NCBI GenBank assembly: GCA_016756835.1
Contig: JAESPE010000032.1
Span: 1 to 36,463, forward strand
From: a gamma proteobacterium endosymbiont of Lamellibrachia anaximandri
GTDB taxonomy: Bacteria > Pseudomonadota > Gammaproteobacteria > Chromatiales > Chromatiaceae
Length of the DNA stretch: 36,463 nt
Direction of reading: 5' to 3'
The notes under the pieces are model-generated. The model was not told the origin of the DNA, did no database searches, and saw nothing but the letters and a program-made list of their open reading frames with translations. A program made the translations under genes and the position numbers. This document shows positions 17,344 through 25,360 of the stretch, piece by piece (position 1 is the first letter of the stretch; each line of letters begins with the position of its first letter).

Positions 17344-17432
17344 GTAGCCCGCATGAAGCTTGCGGAATGCGGGAACAACAGCCAAATCAGTTACTTCTTT
17401 TCCTGGATTTCGCTACGCTTCATACAGGCTAC
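17344..17432. repeat. REP-like palindrome (GTAGCC...GGCTAC family)
   Basis: Arm 17344-17359 (GTAGCCCGCATGAAGC) pairs with 17417-17432 (GCTTCATACAGGCTAC), 14 of 16 positions matching, around a 57-nt middle. It closely resembles a repeat family common in proteobacteria whose ends read GTAGCC and GGCTAC. It fills the gap between the transporter and kinase genes. Confidence 0.75.
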
Positions 17433-17468
17433 AAAATAACCGATTATTTCTTAACGGCCGAAAAGAAG

Positions 17469-19169
17469 ATGCACACAAAACTCGAAATTGATTACGCCTT
17501 TCGCAGTGAGGCGGGTGTCAAAGCGGATAATGACGACACCTGCAACGTCTGCGTCCCTGAGGACAACCTGCTCCTGACCAAGGGCGTGGCTGCGGCCATC
17601 GCAGACGGAGTCAGTTCCAGTGAAGGTGGAGGACGGGCCAGTCGGATCTGTGTATCGGGGTTTCTCTCCGACTATTTCAGTACGCCTGAATCCTGGACCG
17701 TCAAGACTGCAGCCGGAAAGGTGCTGGGTGCTCTGAACCGCTGGCTTTGTGGTCAAGGACAGTCAGAATACGACTCTGCACGGGGTATGCTCACTACCTT
17801 CAGCGGCCTGATCCTCAAGTCGACCACCGCCCATATCGTGCATATCGGTGACTCGCGTATCTACCGTTATCGCAATGGCGATCTGGAACAGATCACCCGC
17901 GACCATCGGGTCTGGGTTTCCAAGGAGAAGGAGTTTCTTTCCCGCGCCATGGGAGCCGACCCTCATATCGACATCGACTACCATGCCGTAGCCGTAGAAG
18001 AGAACGATAGCTTTATCTTTACCACCGACGGTGTGCATGACTTTTTTACCCGCCGGGAATTATTGAAAATTCTCGACTGCCATGACTCCAACCTGCAGGC
18101 CTGCGCCAATGCGCTGGTAGAAACAGCTCTGGAAAACGGCAGCAACGACAATGCCAGTTGCCAGATCATTCAGGTATTGAAACTCCCGCAGGAGACCGAG
18201 GCCGATATATTCCAGCGGGTATCCGACCTGCCCTTCCCCCCCGACCTCCAACCTGGAATGAAGATTGACGGCTACGAAATCCTGCGTGAGATGCACGCCG
18301 GCAAACGTAGCGAGGTGTTTCTGGCGCTGGATCTCGAATCTGACGAAAAAGTGGTACTGAAGACCCCTTCGGTCAGCTACCGGGATGAGGCAGACCATCT
18401 TGAAGGTTTTCTACACGAGGAGTGGGTGGGACGGCGTATCCATAATGCCCATATCCTGCGTATTCTCGAACCCAGACGCCGTCACTTTCTCTACAACATC
18501 GCCGAATACGTGGAAGGACGCAGCCTGGGTCAGTGGATTCAGGACAACGGCCCCGCTGATCTGCACCAGACCCGCACACTGGCGGAACAGATCATCAGTG
18601 GTCTGAGGGCTCTACACCGGATGGAGATGTTTCATCAGGACCTGAAGCCCGACAACATACTGATAGACAATCACGGCACCGTAAAACTGATCGATTTTGG
18701 CTCAATCCGGGTTGCCGGCATGGACGAAATCGACAGTGAAATCGACCATACTGCTCCCCAGGGAACCCTGGATTATGCGGCGCCGGAGTGCCTCCGGGGA
18801 GAAGCCTGCACCCACGCATCAGACCTCTATTCAGTCGGTGTCATCCTCTACGAAATGCTGACAAAAAAGCTCCCTTATGGGGAGAGCGATGCGCCAAATC
18901 CGAAAAAACGTCTGAACTACCGGCCAGCACGCCACTATAATCCGGAGATACCCACCTGGGTTGATGGGGCGCTGGAGAGAGCGGTACACCCCCAGCCCGC
19001 AAAACGCTATCAGTCTTTGTCCGAGTTTCAATACGACCTGGAACATCCCAATCCGGCATTCGGCAATCTCGCTCAGCTACCGCTGCTGGAGCGAAACCCA
19101 CTGCGTTTCTGGAAGATTCTCTGCGGCCTGTTGTTTCTGCTCAATCTGTTTCTGATATTCAAGGCCTGA
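17469..19169 (+). CDS. bifunctional PP2C phosphatase / Ser-Thr kinase with C-terminal TM segment
   Basis: I start this at ATG 17469 (566 aa). The frame is open back to 17367, but that stretch is REP sequence. Residues 1-~240 form a PP2C phosphatase with metal-site motifs DNDD (20-23), ADG (45-47), GDSR (127-130), TTDG (185-188) and NDN (226-228). Residues ~268-530 form a Hanks-type kinase with Lys298, catalytic HQDLKPDN (389-396; Gln replaces the usual Arg), DFG (409-411) and APE (438-440). The glycine loop is degenerate (MHAGKRSEVF). A hydrophobic segment at 548-563 (LCGLLFLLNLFLIF) would anchor it, catalytic domains inside. It follows the nitrate transporter in the same direction. P. aeruginosa PA1782, as I recall, is the same type in the same neighbourhood. 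A role in controlling nitrate uptake is inference. Confidence 0.9.
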   Translation: MHTKLEIDYAFRSEAGVKADNDDTCNVCVPEDNLLLTKGVAAAIADGVSSSEGGGRASRICVSGFLSDYFSTPESWTVKTAAGKVLGALNRWLCGQGQSEYDSARGMLTTFSGLILKSTTAHIVHIGDSRIYRYRNGDLEQITRDHRVWVSKEKEFLSRAMGADPHIDIDYHAVAVEENDSFIFTTDGVHDFFTRRELLKILDCHDSNLQACANALVETALENGSNDNASCQIIQVLKLPQETEADIFQRVSDLPFPPDLQPGMKIDGYEILREMHAGKRSEVFLALDLESDEKVVLKTPSVSYRDEADHLEGFLHEEWVGRRIHNAHILRILEPRRRHFLYNIAEYVEGRSLGQWIQDNGPADLHQTRTLAEQIISGLRALHRMEMFHQDLKPDNILIDNHGTVKLIDFGSIRVAGMDEIDSEIDHTAPQGTLDYAAPECLRGEACTHASDLYSVGVILYEMLTKKLPYGESDAPNPKKRLNYRPARHYNPEIPTWVDGALERAVHPQPAKRYQSLSEFQYDLEHPNPAFGNLAQLPLLERNPLRFWKILCGLLFLLNLFLIFKA

Positions 19170-19241
19170 TTCTATTTCTTCTCGATTTGATATTAGTAAT
19201 AACTGAATGGCTAAGGAACTGTTGAATTGAGCAGAAGCGCT

Positions 19242-19574
19242 TTAGCGGTCACGCCCCTTTCCGCGGCCATTGCTTTGCTGATGCATTTGTCTGCCCTCTG
19301 ATTGCTGTCTTAAGCTGGCTGCAGCACCACCTGTTTTCGAATGGGAGCCATGTTCACGGGCTGCCCTGCGAGACTCATACCCCATACCAAACCAAGTCCA
19401 GGAAGCGCCCTTCTCCGGCATTTTCAAGCCCTCTTGCACAGTAACAGCTTTGAGTGTGCCGGCCTCGTCTTCCCTCAAGACGTCACCACTGTCTTGCGCA
19501 TAGGCGTTGGTCGCCAGCATTAGCGCCAGCAAACAAACCAGTTTGTCAGTCAATCGAAGCATTGCCGAATCCAT
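19242..19574 (-). CDS. small secreted hypothetical protein
   Basis: This 110-aa product is not recognised. The N-terminus (LTDKLVCLLALMLATNAYAQ) reads as a good Sec signal peptide ending AYA-Q. The mature part is short and polar: an acidic start (DSGDVLREDEAG), a central VQEGLKMPEKGASWTWFGMGYESRRAA and a Gln/Arg/Gly-rich tail. Met5 (19562) is an alternative start. It is transcribed away from the OmpR-type regulator gene across 243 nt, so it might be one of its targets; this is only positional. It could be spurious, but the signal peptide argues for a real gene. Confidence 0.5.
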   Translation of the reverse strand: MDSAMLRLTDKLVCLLALMLATNAYAQDSGDVLREDEAGTLKAVTVQEGLKMPEKGASWTWFGMGYESRRAAREHGSHSKTGGAAASLRQQSEGRQMHQQSNGRGKGRDR

Positions 19575-19694
19575 ACCGCATCAGATATATCTCAAAAACC
19601 ATTTCCAGGTAAACCAGCCTACGGCTACATTCGAAAATGAATGCGTGTAACCTGTGATGTTCACCTATAATTTACCGCAGTAAGCCGATATCTT

Positions 19695-19728
19695 ATTGGT
19701 CTCTCTATATAGGGATATATTAACCAAT
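19695..19728. promoter_or_regulatory. AT-rich inverted repeat upstream of ompR-like gene
   Basis: ATTGGT (19695-19700) pairs with ACCAAT (19723-19728) around CTCTATATAG. It lies between two divergent genes, about 90 nt before the response-regulator start, so it could be an operator. No regulator is assigned. Confidence 0.25.
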
Positions 19729-19817
19729 GCTCGTATCTCCTTCATTTCACAATGGACGAAAATTGTTACAGGTTGTTTCATTGTAATCGATCTCACAGTA
19801 GTTTCAGGAACCGCTAA

Positions 19818-20555
19818 ATGAATAATTCCGTTGAAGCCAGCCCTCGTCTGTTGGTGGTGGACGATGATCGGAAGTTAAGGGAGCTTCTCATTCGCTACTT
19901 GGGGCAGGAGGATTTCGCCGTCCACGGAGTGGAAGGTAGTGTGGCGATGGATGAGTATCTTGAGAGAAGTCAGGTTGACCTGATCATTCTCGATCTGATG
20001 ATGCCGGGAGAGGACGGCCTGTCGATAGCACGTCGTCTGAGAAGTGACGGCGAGATCCCGATCATCATGTTAACGGCACGAGGGGAGGACATCGACAGGA
20101 TCATTGGACTGGAAATGGGTGCCGATGACTACCTGCCAAAACCTTTCAATCCACGGGAACTGCTGGCCAGGATCCGTGCGGTTTTGAGGCGTCGGCAATT
20201 ACCTGGACAATCCGATCAAACTACAGAGACGAAAGAGTCGTTCAGTTTTGCGGACTTTACCATCGATTTCCAAACCCATGTCTTTAGCAAAGGCGAAGTG
20301 GAGATACCCCTCACCGGTGGCGAGTATACGCTGCTTGAAGCTCTGACCAGGAGTCCGAACAGGGTGCTGACACGGGACTACCTGGTGGAAACGCTGAAGG
20401 GATACGAGCGCATGCCCTATGATCGAAGTATCGATGTGCGCGTAACACGCCTGCGCAAGAAAATCGAAGCGGATCCCACCAATCCAAGATATATCCGTAC
20501 CATATGGGGTAAGGGCTATATATTTACGCCAAAGGGTAACGTTCCAAGCTCGTGA
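19818..20555 (+). CDS. ompR: OmpR-family response regulator
   Basis: A 245-aa cytoplasmic response regulator. The receiver domain (about residues 10-125) has the acidic pair Asp15/Asp16, phospho-acceptor Asp59 (LILDLMMPGEDG), Thr86 and Lys108. A winged-helix DNA-binding domain follows (about 145-240), ending YIRTIWGKGYIF. Overall wording is OmpR-like (LMMPGEDGLSIARRLR). The next gene begins with GTGA overlapping its stop, so the kinase is translationally coupled. The partner targets are unknown; classical OmpR responds to osmolarity and controls porins, and two outer-membrane barrel genes lie in this window. Confidence 0.92.
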   Translation: MNNSVEASPRLLVVDDDRKLRELLIRYLGQEDFAVHGVEGSVAMDEYLERSQVDLIILDLMMPGEDGLSIARRLRSDGEIPIIMLTARGEDIDRIIGLEMGADDYLPKPFNPRELLARIRAVLRRRQLPGQSDQTTETKESFSFADFTIDFQTHVFSKGEVEIPLTGGEYTLLEALTRSPNRVLTRDYLVETLKGYERMPYDRSIDVRVTRLRKKIEADPTNPRYIRTIWGKGYIFTPKGNVPSS

Positions 20556-21907
20556 GTCCAGCCAAATACACGCAAACGTTATTTGGTCGCACCGGATTGA
20601 CGATCACTTTGGCATTTCTGATTTTTTCCCTTTTTGCGGTGCTGGTGAATGTAACGCTGATTCTTAGACCCATCGAACGGCAGGCAGCAGATGACCTTGC
20701 TGCGCTGATCGAATTATCGACAAAAACCTGGGTTGAACTGCCTCCGGACACCCGCACCGATTTTGAACGTGAAATGCGCAAGAGCCACCAGTTGCGAATC
20801 TACGAGGCCGAAAACGAGATTGCAGCATATGAAGATGACAAGGCCTACCTGATAGCGTTGGTTGATTCATTGGAGAACCGAATCGGCAAGCCGGTACCAC
20901 TGCGTAAAATGAATTTCAACGATGATTGGCTATGGGTCGATATCCCGATTGCAAACCGGGTACTCAGGATCGGGTTTGAAGCGGAGAGGATGGAGGTTCA
21001 GATCCCCCTGGCCCTGGTGCTGATCGTTGTCATGGGAACCTTGATCGTCACCCTGGTTTCTCTGGTTTTGGTACGGCGAATTACAAAACCCCTGGCGCGG
21101 CTGGTGGAAGCAACAACGACGCTGGGTCAGGCACAGGATCATGTGCAGGTTCCTGAAGAGGGACCGAGCGAACTTGCTGAACTGGCAAGAGGTTTCAATC
21201 GCATGGATACACAGGTAAGGGAGCTTCTGGCTAACCGCACTACACTGCTCGCCGGAGTTTCCCACGATCTGCGGACTCCCATTGCCCGTGTTCGTCTCGC
21301 GGTGGAGTTACTGCCGTCTGAGCAGAAACCGGAGCTGGAGCAAGGAATTCTCGATGACCTGGAGGAGATGGACAACCTGATCGGTCAGGCGATGGAGTTT
21401 GCCCGAAGCTTAGGAGACTCCAGCAAGGTGATGACTGTCGATGTCGGCGCACTGTTATTGGAGATAGTTGAAGAATATGCACGGGGCGGCCATGCTGTGA
21501 GATTGACCGCAGAATCAGGTTGTGTGGGGGAGCTGTCATCGAATGCTCTGCGCAGGGTAACCACCAATCTGCTGGATAACGCAGTCAGATACAGTCATGA
21601 GCAACCGGTGGAACTGTCGTGTGAATCCGACGCCGGCAGTGTAATTATCCGTTTTGCCGACCGGGGGCCGGGTATACCGGAAGCATTTAGACGATTTGCC
21701 TTCGACCCTTTCTGGCGAATGGAGTCATCCCGAAATCCGAGCACCGGAGGCAGCGGCCTGGGATTGGCGGTGGTCAAGCAGCTATGTGACGCGAATGGTT
21801 GGGAAATCGAACTGGGTGAATCGGTAATCTACGGCGGCCTTGAAGTTACATTACGCCTGCCGCTCTCAACAGAGGAGCAGTCCCGTTGCATCTCTCCGAA
21901 AAATTAA
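20552..21907 (+). CDS. envZ: EnvZ-like sensor histidine kinase
   Basis: A 451-aa inner-membrane sensor kinase, start GTG 20552 overlapping the regulator stop by 4 nt. Two membrane helices (about 14-38 and 150-174) flank a periplasmic domain of ~110 residues. A HAMP domain (175-228) precedes the H-box with His238 (AGVSHDLRTPIARVRLA), very close to the EnvZ version. The ATPase domain has N-box Asn343 (LLDNAVRYS), G1 DRGPGIP (370-376) and G2 TGGSGLGLAVV. It should phosphorylate the adjacent OmpR-like protein. Its stop overlaps the stop of the convergent barrel gene. Confidence 0.92.
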   Translation: MSPAKYTQTLFGRTGLTITLAFLIFSLFAVLVNVTLILRPIERQAADDLAALIELSTKTWVELPPDTRTDFEREMRKSHQLRIYEAENEIAAYEDDKAYLIALVDSLENRIGKPVPLRKMNFNDDWLWVDIPIANRVLRIGFEAERMEVQIPLALVLIVVMGTLIVTLVSLVLVRRITKPLARLVEATTTLGQAQDHVQVPEEGPSELAELARGFNRMDTQVRELLANRTTLLAGVSHDLRTPIARVRLAVELLPSEQKPELEQGILDDLEEMDNLIGQAMEFARSLGDSSKVMTVDVGALLLEIVEEYARGGHAVRLTAESGCVGELSSNALRRVTTNLLDNAVRYSHEQPVELSCESDAGSVIIRFADRGPGIPEAFRRFAFDPFWRMESSRNPSTGGSGLGLAVVKQLCDANGWEIELGESVIYGGLEVTLRLPLSTEEQSRCISPKN

Positions 21908-23148
21908 AGAATGATGTCAAGACTTAGTAAAATACGCTTCATCGTATAGTCGTTGGAGCCGACTTCATCAAGCGGACTCCCACCTCGATCCGTCCGGTTC
22001 TTCGACCAGTCTGCCTGTGCCCGAAGCGTGGCGTATTTCCCAATCTGGTAGCTGGCTGCTACCCCTGCCAAGTTTGTTTTATCTCTCCTGGTGGTATCGA
22101 GGTAGTCGAACAGGGCGAGCCCGGAAAACAGAGTAAGATGGGTGTTGGAAGTCAATTGATAGGAGATATCCAGATCAAGAGCGGTTTCCAAATATCCTGA
22201 AGCGTCAATGAGGGTCGTCTCGTTGAGCGTTCTGTCACTTGAGAGTGACAGTTGCCACTTCTCTCTGGGCTGCCAGTATAAGTTGAGCGCGAAGTCAACG
22301 GCGCTGAGCCTACTGAACTCCGGTTCTTTATACGCTTGTCCCAACCAACCCAGATAGGCCTCAAAATCGAAGGTATCACCCTGCTTCAAGTGTATTCCCA
22401 CCGCACTGCGGAAACCATCGGAATCGCGTTGTAACCCCGCGTCATCAGTAGCTTGTTGATAGATCCGCTGTTCGCCTGATGCCTGGATAAACCATGAAAA
22501 ATCTTTTGTGTGCCGCCGTTCCAGTCTAAGAGCAATGCTCCTGATATCCCGATCACGGTCGCCATTGTAAACCGGCCCTTCCAGGCTTTCGCCATCTTCA
22601 TAACGCCAAGCTTCCTGAATTACGCCGGCACGCAGTTGGTAATCTCCACGCTGGTGAAGAAGACCAATACTTACATCTTTAATATCGTAGACGATGGGGC
22701 TTAAGGTTCGTCGAGTGTCGTTCGGAGAAGTTCGCTCTTCGTGTTTCAAATGGTACCCGGTTGCCAGCATGAAGTGAGTAGTGCTGTCGGCAGCAACTAA
22801 CGCACCGAGTTTCAACCAACCATCCGTATAGTCTTCAAGGGAATTATTTCGGTAGAAAGCCGACTCGACACCAAGATCCAGAGAGAGACGTGCGGCATCC
22901 ATGTCGAATTCTACGTCAAGAGCCGGGACGATGATGCTAGCCCAGTCGGAAACGGCGAAAGAGTCATCCGCATAAATATTATCGTTATATCTTTCTTCAA
23001 GCTCGAGCGAAAAAGAGAGGCTAGGATTATCGCTTTCCTTCGACATCGAAGGTACTTCACTCGCATAACCACGAAAAGATAGTGTACAGAGCAACAAGCT
23101 TAACCGAATCCAGGCTACCCGATTAGCGCGGAAGAGTCGTTTATTCAT
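21904..23148 (-). CDS. outer-membrane beta-barrel protein, BBP2-like
   Basis: I start this at ATG 23148 (MNKRLFRANR, 414 aa). A 15-codon upstream extension adds nothing recognisable. A signal-like hydrophobic segment (WIRLSLLLCTLSFRGYAS) precedes a mature protein of alternating amphipathic strands, ending in a hydrophobic C-terminal strand (LLSLDIIL). The early motif ERYNDNIYADD is typical of the putative beta-barrel porin 2 family, whose members often export or bind extracellular polymers. Strand-like repeats such as WQLSLSSDRTLNETT and ATLRAQADWSKNRTD run throughout. It converges tail-to-tail on the EnvZ-like gene. No polysaccharide genes lie nearby, so function is open. Confidence 0.75.
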   Translation of the reverse strand: MNKRLFRANRVAWIRLSLLLCTLSFRGYASEVPSMSKESDNPSLSFSLELEERYNDNIYADDSFAVSDWASIIVPALDVEFDMDAARLSLDLGVESAFYRNNSLEDYTDGWLKLGALVAADSTTHFMLATGYHLKHEERTSPNDTRRTLSPIVYDIKDVSIGLLHQRGDYQLRAGVIQEAWRYEDGESLEGPVYNGDRDRDIRSIALRLERRHTKDFSWFIQASGEQRIYQQATDDAGLQRDSDGFRSAVGIHLKQGDTFDFEAYLGWLGQAYKEPEFSRLSAVDFALNLYWQPREKWQLSLSSDRTLNETTLIDASGYLETALDLDISYQLTSNTHLTLFSGLALFDYLDTTRRDKTNLAGVAASYQIGKYATLRAQADWSKNRTDRGGSPLDEVGSNDYTMKRILLSLDIIL

Positions 23149-23712
23149 CTGTATATTCAGGGTAACGCGCCGAAAGGAAACATATAGAAACAAAACGCCT
23201 TATGAAAGAAACCGGCCAGCAACAACCTTCTGGAATATCTGATTCGCTCTTTGGCTCGGAAATGCTACATCCAGTAGCACTATTCAAGCATAGCGAAAAA
23301 TATCAACCAGCATAACCTATCCTGATTACCTCTGTTACTCTGCCACTATCGGGAAAAAGGTTTGTCCACAAACAACGCTAAAAGCGCAAATGGGTTGATT
23401 TCGCATGAAAACCCGATTGCTATCCGTCTGCATCGACCTTTTCAACCATCACGGTTATGGCTTCTTGAACTGACACAATGGCTCGATGCACAAGGAAAAA
23501 TCGCGTTATTTTCATGTTTGCGGACTGAAAATACCGTCTGATCATGCTGAATTTTAGGGATTCCTTAACGAGACAGTAACTCACCCGGACAGTAAGTTCG
23601 TCAGCCCGCAGCAGTACCTACTCTTACGCATTATTGGGCTGAATTGCCGTTGACTTTGCATGCTTCTGAGCGGAGTCGACAGAACACATCAAGTGGAATT
23701 ATTTCAAAAAGA
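23149..23712. other. intergenic stretch without a supported gene
   Basis: I find no coding region, tRNA or clear terminator in these 564 nt. The only small structure is a direct repeat of GACAGTAA at 23572-23579 and 23588-23595 (16-nt period), downstream of the TSP3 gene. The promoter of the barrel gene should lie at the left end. Confidence 0.4.
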
Positions 23713-24156
23713 TCAGGAATCCGTATTTCCCACCGGACATCCAAATGCATCGGTCTTGACACCACGAGGGGTATTGGGGCACTTGTCACGATAATCGGGG
23801 GTACCGTCAAAATCACTGTGTTTCGGACAGCCGTTGGGAGCAATTCCCATGCTGAGCGTTTGAGGTGCATCTTCCGGGCAGTAGTCCCGACTGTTGACGA
23901 TGCCGTCACCGTCGTTGTCAGGCTCACAACCATGGGCATCCACAGGGTAGGCCCGTGGGCCATGTTTCAAACGTTCCTGATTGACGGCTGTGGCGTATTT
24001 AAAATCTGCCGGTAATTTTTTCAACTGGGCAGTATTCGGGCAACGGTCTAAGGCGTCGACCACTCCGTCATGGTCGCTATCGGGTTCAACGGCACTAGCA
24101 CTTCCTGCAACGAATGCAGCAAGTAGCAGCAATGTGCCAAAGGGTTTCTTGCTCAT
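23713..24156 (-). CDS. secreted thrombospondin type 3 repeat protein
   Basis: A 147-aa protein with a clear signal peptide (LLLLAAFVAGSASA, cleavage near 22) and three Asp/Asn-rich calcium-binding repeats of the thrombospondin-3 kind: DSDHDGVVDALDRCPNT (26-42), DNDGDGIVNSRDYCPED (80-96) and SDFDGTPDYRDKCPNTP (114-130). In proteobacteria such repeats usually link a beta-barrel to an OmpA peptidoglycan-binding domain. Here neither is present, so the repeat unit stands alone. Likely a Ca2+-stabilised periplasmic or surface protein. The segment between repeats 1 and 2 (residues ~45-78) has no recognised domain. Confidence 0.8.
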   Translation of the reverse strand: MSKKPFGTLLLLAAFVAGSASAVEPDSDHDGVVDALDRCPNTAQLKKLPADFKYATAVNQERLKHGPRAYPVDAHGCEPDNDGDGIVNSRDYCPEDAPQTLSMGIAPNGCPKHSDFDGTPDYRDKCPNTPRGVKTDAFGCPVGNTDS

Positions 24157-24252
24157 GTCAGGTCTCTTTTGAAGAACAGGAAGGTCACGATACGGAGCGC
24201 TGAAAACCCAATCCGCATCGCAACCTCATCGATAGACTGGAGTGTTTGCTCG

Positions 24253-24960
24253 TTATCGACTTAAGATCGCATCCACATCTTCCTGGCTCAAGTATTGGGC
24301 CTCATAATTGCCAGCGCCGATTACCGCCTCGATCTGGCCCACATAGGCGCGCAAATGATTCTCTGAACCATCAACCAGTGAGCGGTAGGCGTTGATCAAA
24401 CCACTCTCATCGGTGTAGTTGAGACCACAGGGATCGTTATAACCTGCGTCTACCATCACTTGCGGGCAATCCGCGATGTCATGCATATCCAGTTCTTCGA
24501 TATAGGCGCCAACATAGAGGGCGTCCAACTCACTGCCGGCAGCTGCAGCGGTGAGCGCTGCAAATTTCTCATCGAAGTACCAGCCCCACTCCTCACCGGT
24601 GAACACGCCGAGGCTCTGCGGCAGGTTGTTGGTATCCGGGTTGGGATCTTCCAGGCCATACTGGGCCAGCTTGTCACGCATGGTGTCGGTGTGAGTCTGC
24701 TCGGAAGTGGTGGCGATCCTGTTGAACACGCCCTGGTCGGGATACCACTCCCCGAGTCTCAGGTAGACATCACGTGCCAGTTTTTCCTCTTCCCGCATGA
24801 AGGTGAGATGAGAGGCTTCATTGGCGTCCAGCCCGGTGGAACCGCCGCCACTGCTGTTACCACCGCTTCTGCCTTTGCCACCACCAGCTGCAAAAACATT
24901 GGTTGAGATCAGGGCGACTGCGATGGAGGCAACGATAGCGGTTTTAATTCGGCTTTTCAT
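24253..24960 (-). CDS. secreted DUF2202 ferritin-like protein
   Basis: I start at ATG 24960 (235 aa, MKSRIKTAIV), preceded by GAGGAAAAAA; the frame is open 25 codons further but without a better start. A signal peptide (to NVFAA, about residue 25) is followed by a Gly/Ser-rich linker (26-43), then a DUF2202 domain. Hallmarks are MREEEKLARDVY (55-66), a helix with His90 (SEQTHTDTM), EELDMHDI and SENHLRAYVG. These carboxylate and histidine residues fit a ferritin-like four-helix bundle that may bind a di-metal site. Biochemical function of the family is not established. Gene spacing suggests its own transcription unit. Confidence 0.83.
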   Translation of the reverse strand: MKSRIKTAIVASIAVALISTNVFAAGGGKGRSGGNSSGGGSTGLDANEASHLTFMREEEKLARDVYLRLGEWYPDQGVFNRIATTSEQTHTDTMRDKLAQYGLEDPNPDTNNLPQSLGVFTGEEWGWYFDEKFAALTAAAAGSELDALYVGAYIEELDMHDIADCPQVMVDAGYNDPCGLNYTDESGLINAYRSLVDGSENHLRAYVGQIEAVIGAGNYEAQYLSQEDVDAILSR

Positions 24961-25325
24961 AGAGCTTTTTTCCTCGAGGGTCTTTATGGACCAGACTGTA
25001 TGGTTGTGATTCCAGCTGCTTGCCAGAGATGCCACAAAGACTAGGAAACAAAACCTGCTTCAGGGGTTTCAAGATGTTGCACTGGGAGAAAAATGGTTTC
25101 AGGACGTTACAGAGCAGAGAAAAATCTGTTTCAAATGTTTCAAAACGCCGAATAGTGAAACACTGCAGTGTGGATGGGTACAACGAAGATCTATTACAGT
25201 CAGGATGAGAGAGTCAGACCTTTGGCAGCAATTTGCCGTCTGTTGCAGATCCTTCCTGACCACAAAAACAGTCAGTATTCATAATGCCACACCCTGCATT
25301 ATTCGAGCATAATAAAAAATAGCAC
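24961..25325. other. gene-free region with GTTTCA direct repeats
   Basis: This stretch separates the divergent DUF2202 and tetR genes. It holds imperfect direct repeats beginning GTTTCA at 25066, 25096, 25128 and 25137; the first two copies share GTTTCA-[AG]GA[TC]GTTnCA and a downstream GAGAAAAAT at a 30-32 nt period. Otherwise no gene or RNA is recognised. Confidence 0.4.
25066..25142. repeat. imperfect ~30-nt direct repeats
   Basis: GTTTCAAGATGTT (25066), GTTTCAGGACGTT (25096), GTTTCAAATGTTT (25128) and GTTTCAAAACG (25137). The spacing is 30, 32 and 9 nt, and AGAAAAAT recurs before copies 2 and 3. It is too degenerate and short for CRISPR; tandem protein-binding sites or decayed duplication are possible. 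Confidence 0.5.
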
Positions 25326-25353
25326 TTGACTAGACCGACCGGTCTATTATACT
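25326..25353 (+). promoter_or_regulatory. tetR promoter with operator between -35 and -10
   Basis: TTGACT (25326-25331), 16-nt spacer, TATACT (25348-25353). The spacer is almost filled by the near-palindrome TAGACCGACCGGTCTA (25331-25346). A start about 7 nt downstream would fall at or next to the ATG at 25361, so the message may be nearly leaderless. Confidence 0.7.
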
Positions 25354-25360
25354 TCAGGTC

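Noticed and set aside
25066-25142. CRISPR array
   Set aside because: Copies are degenerate, too few, and the spacing leaves no regular spacers; no cas genes nearby.
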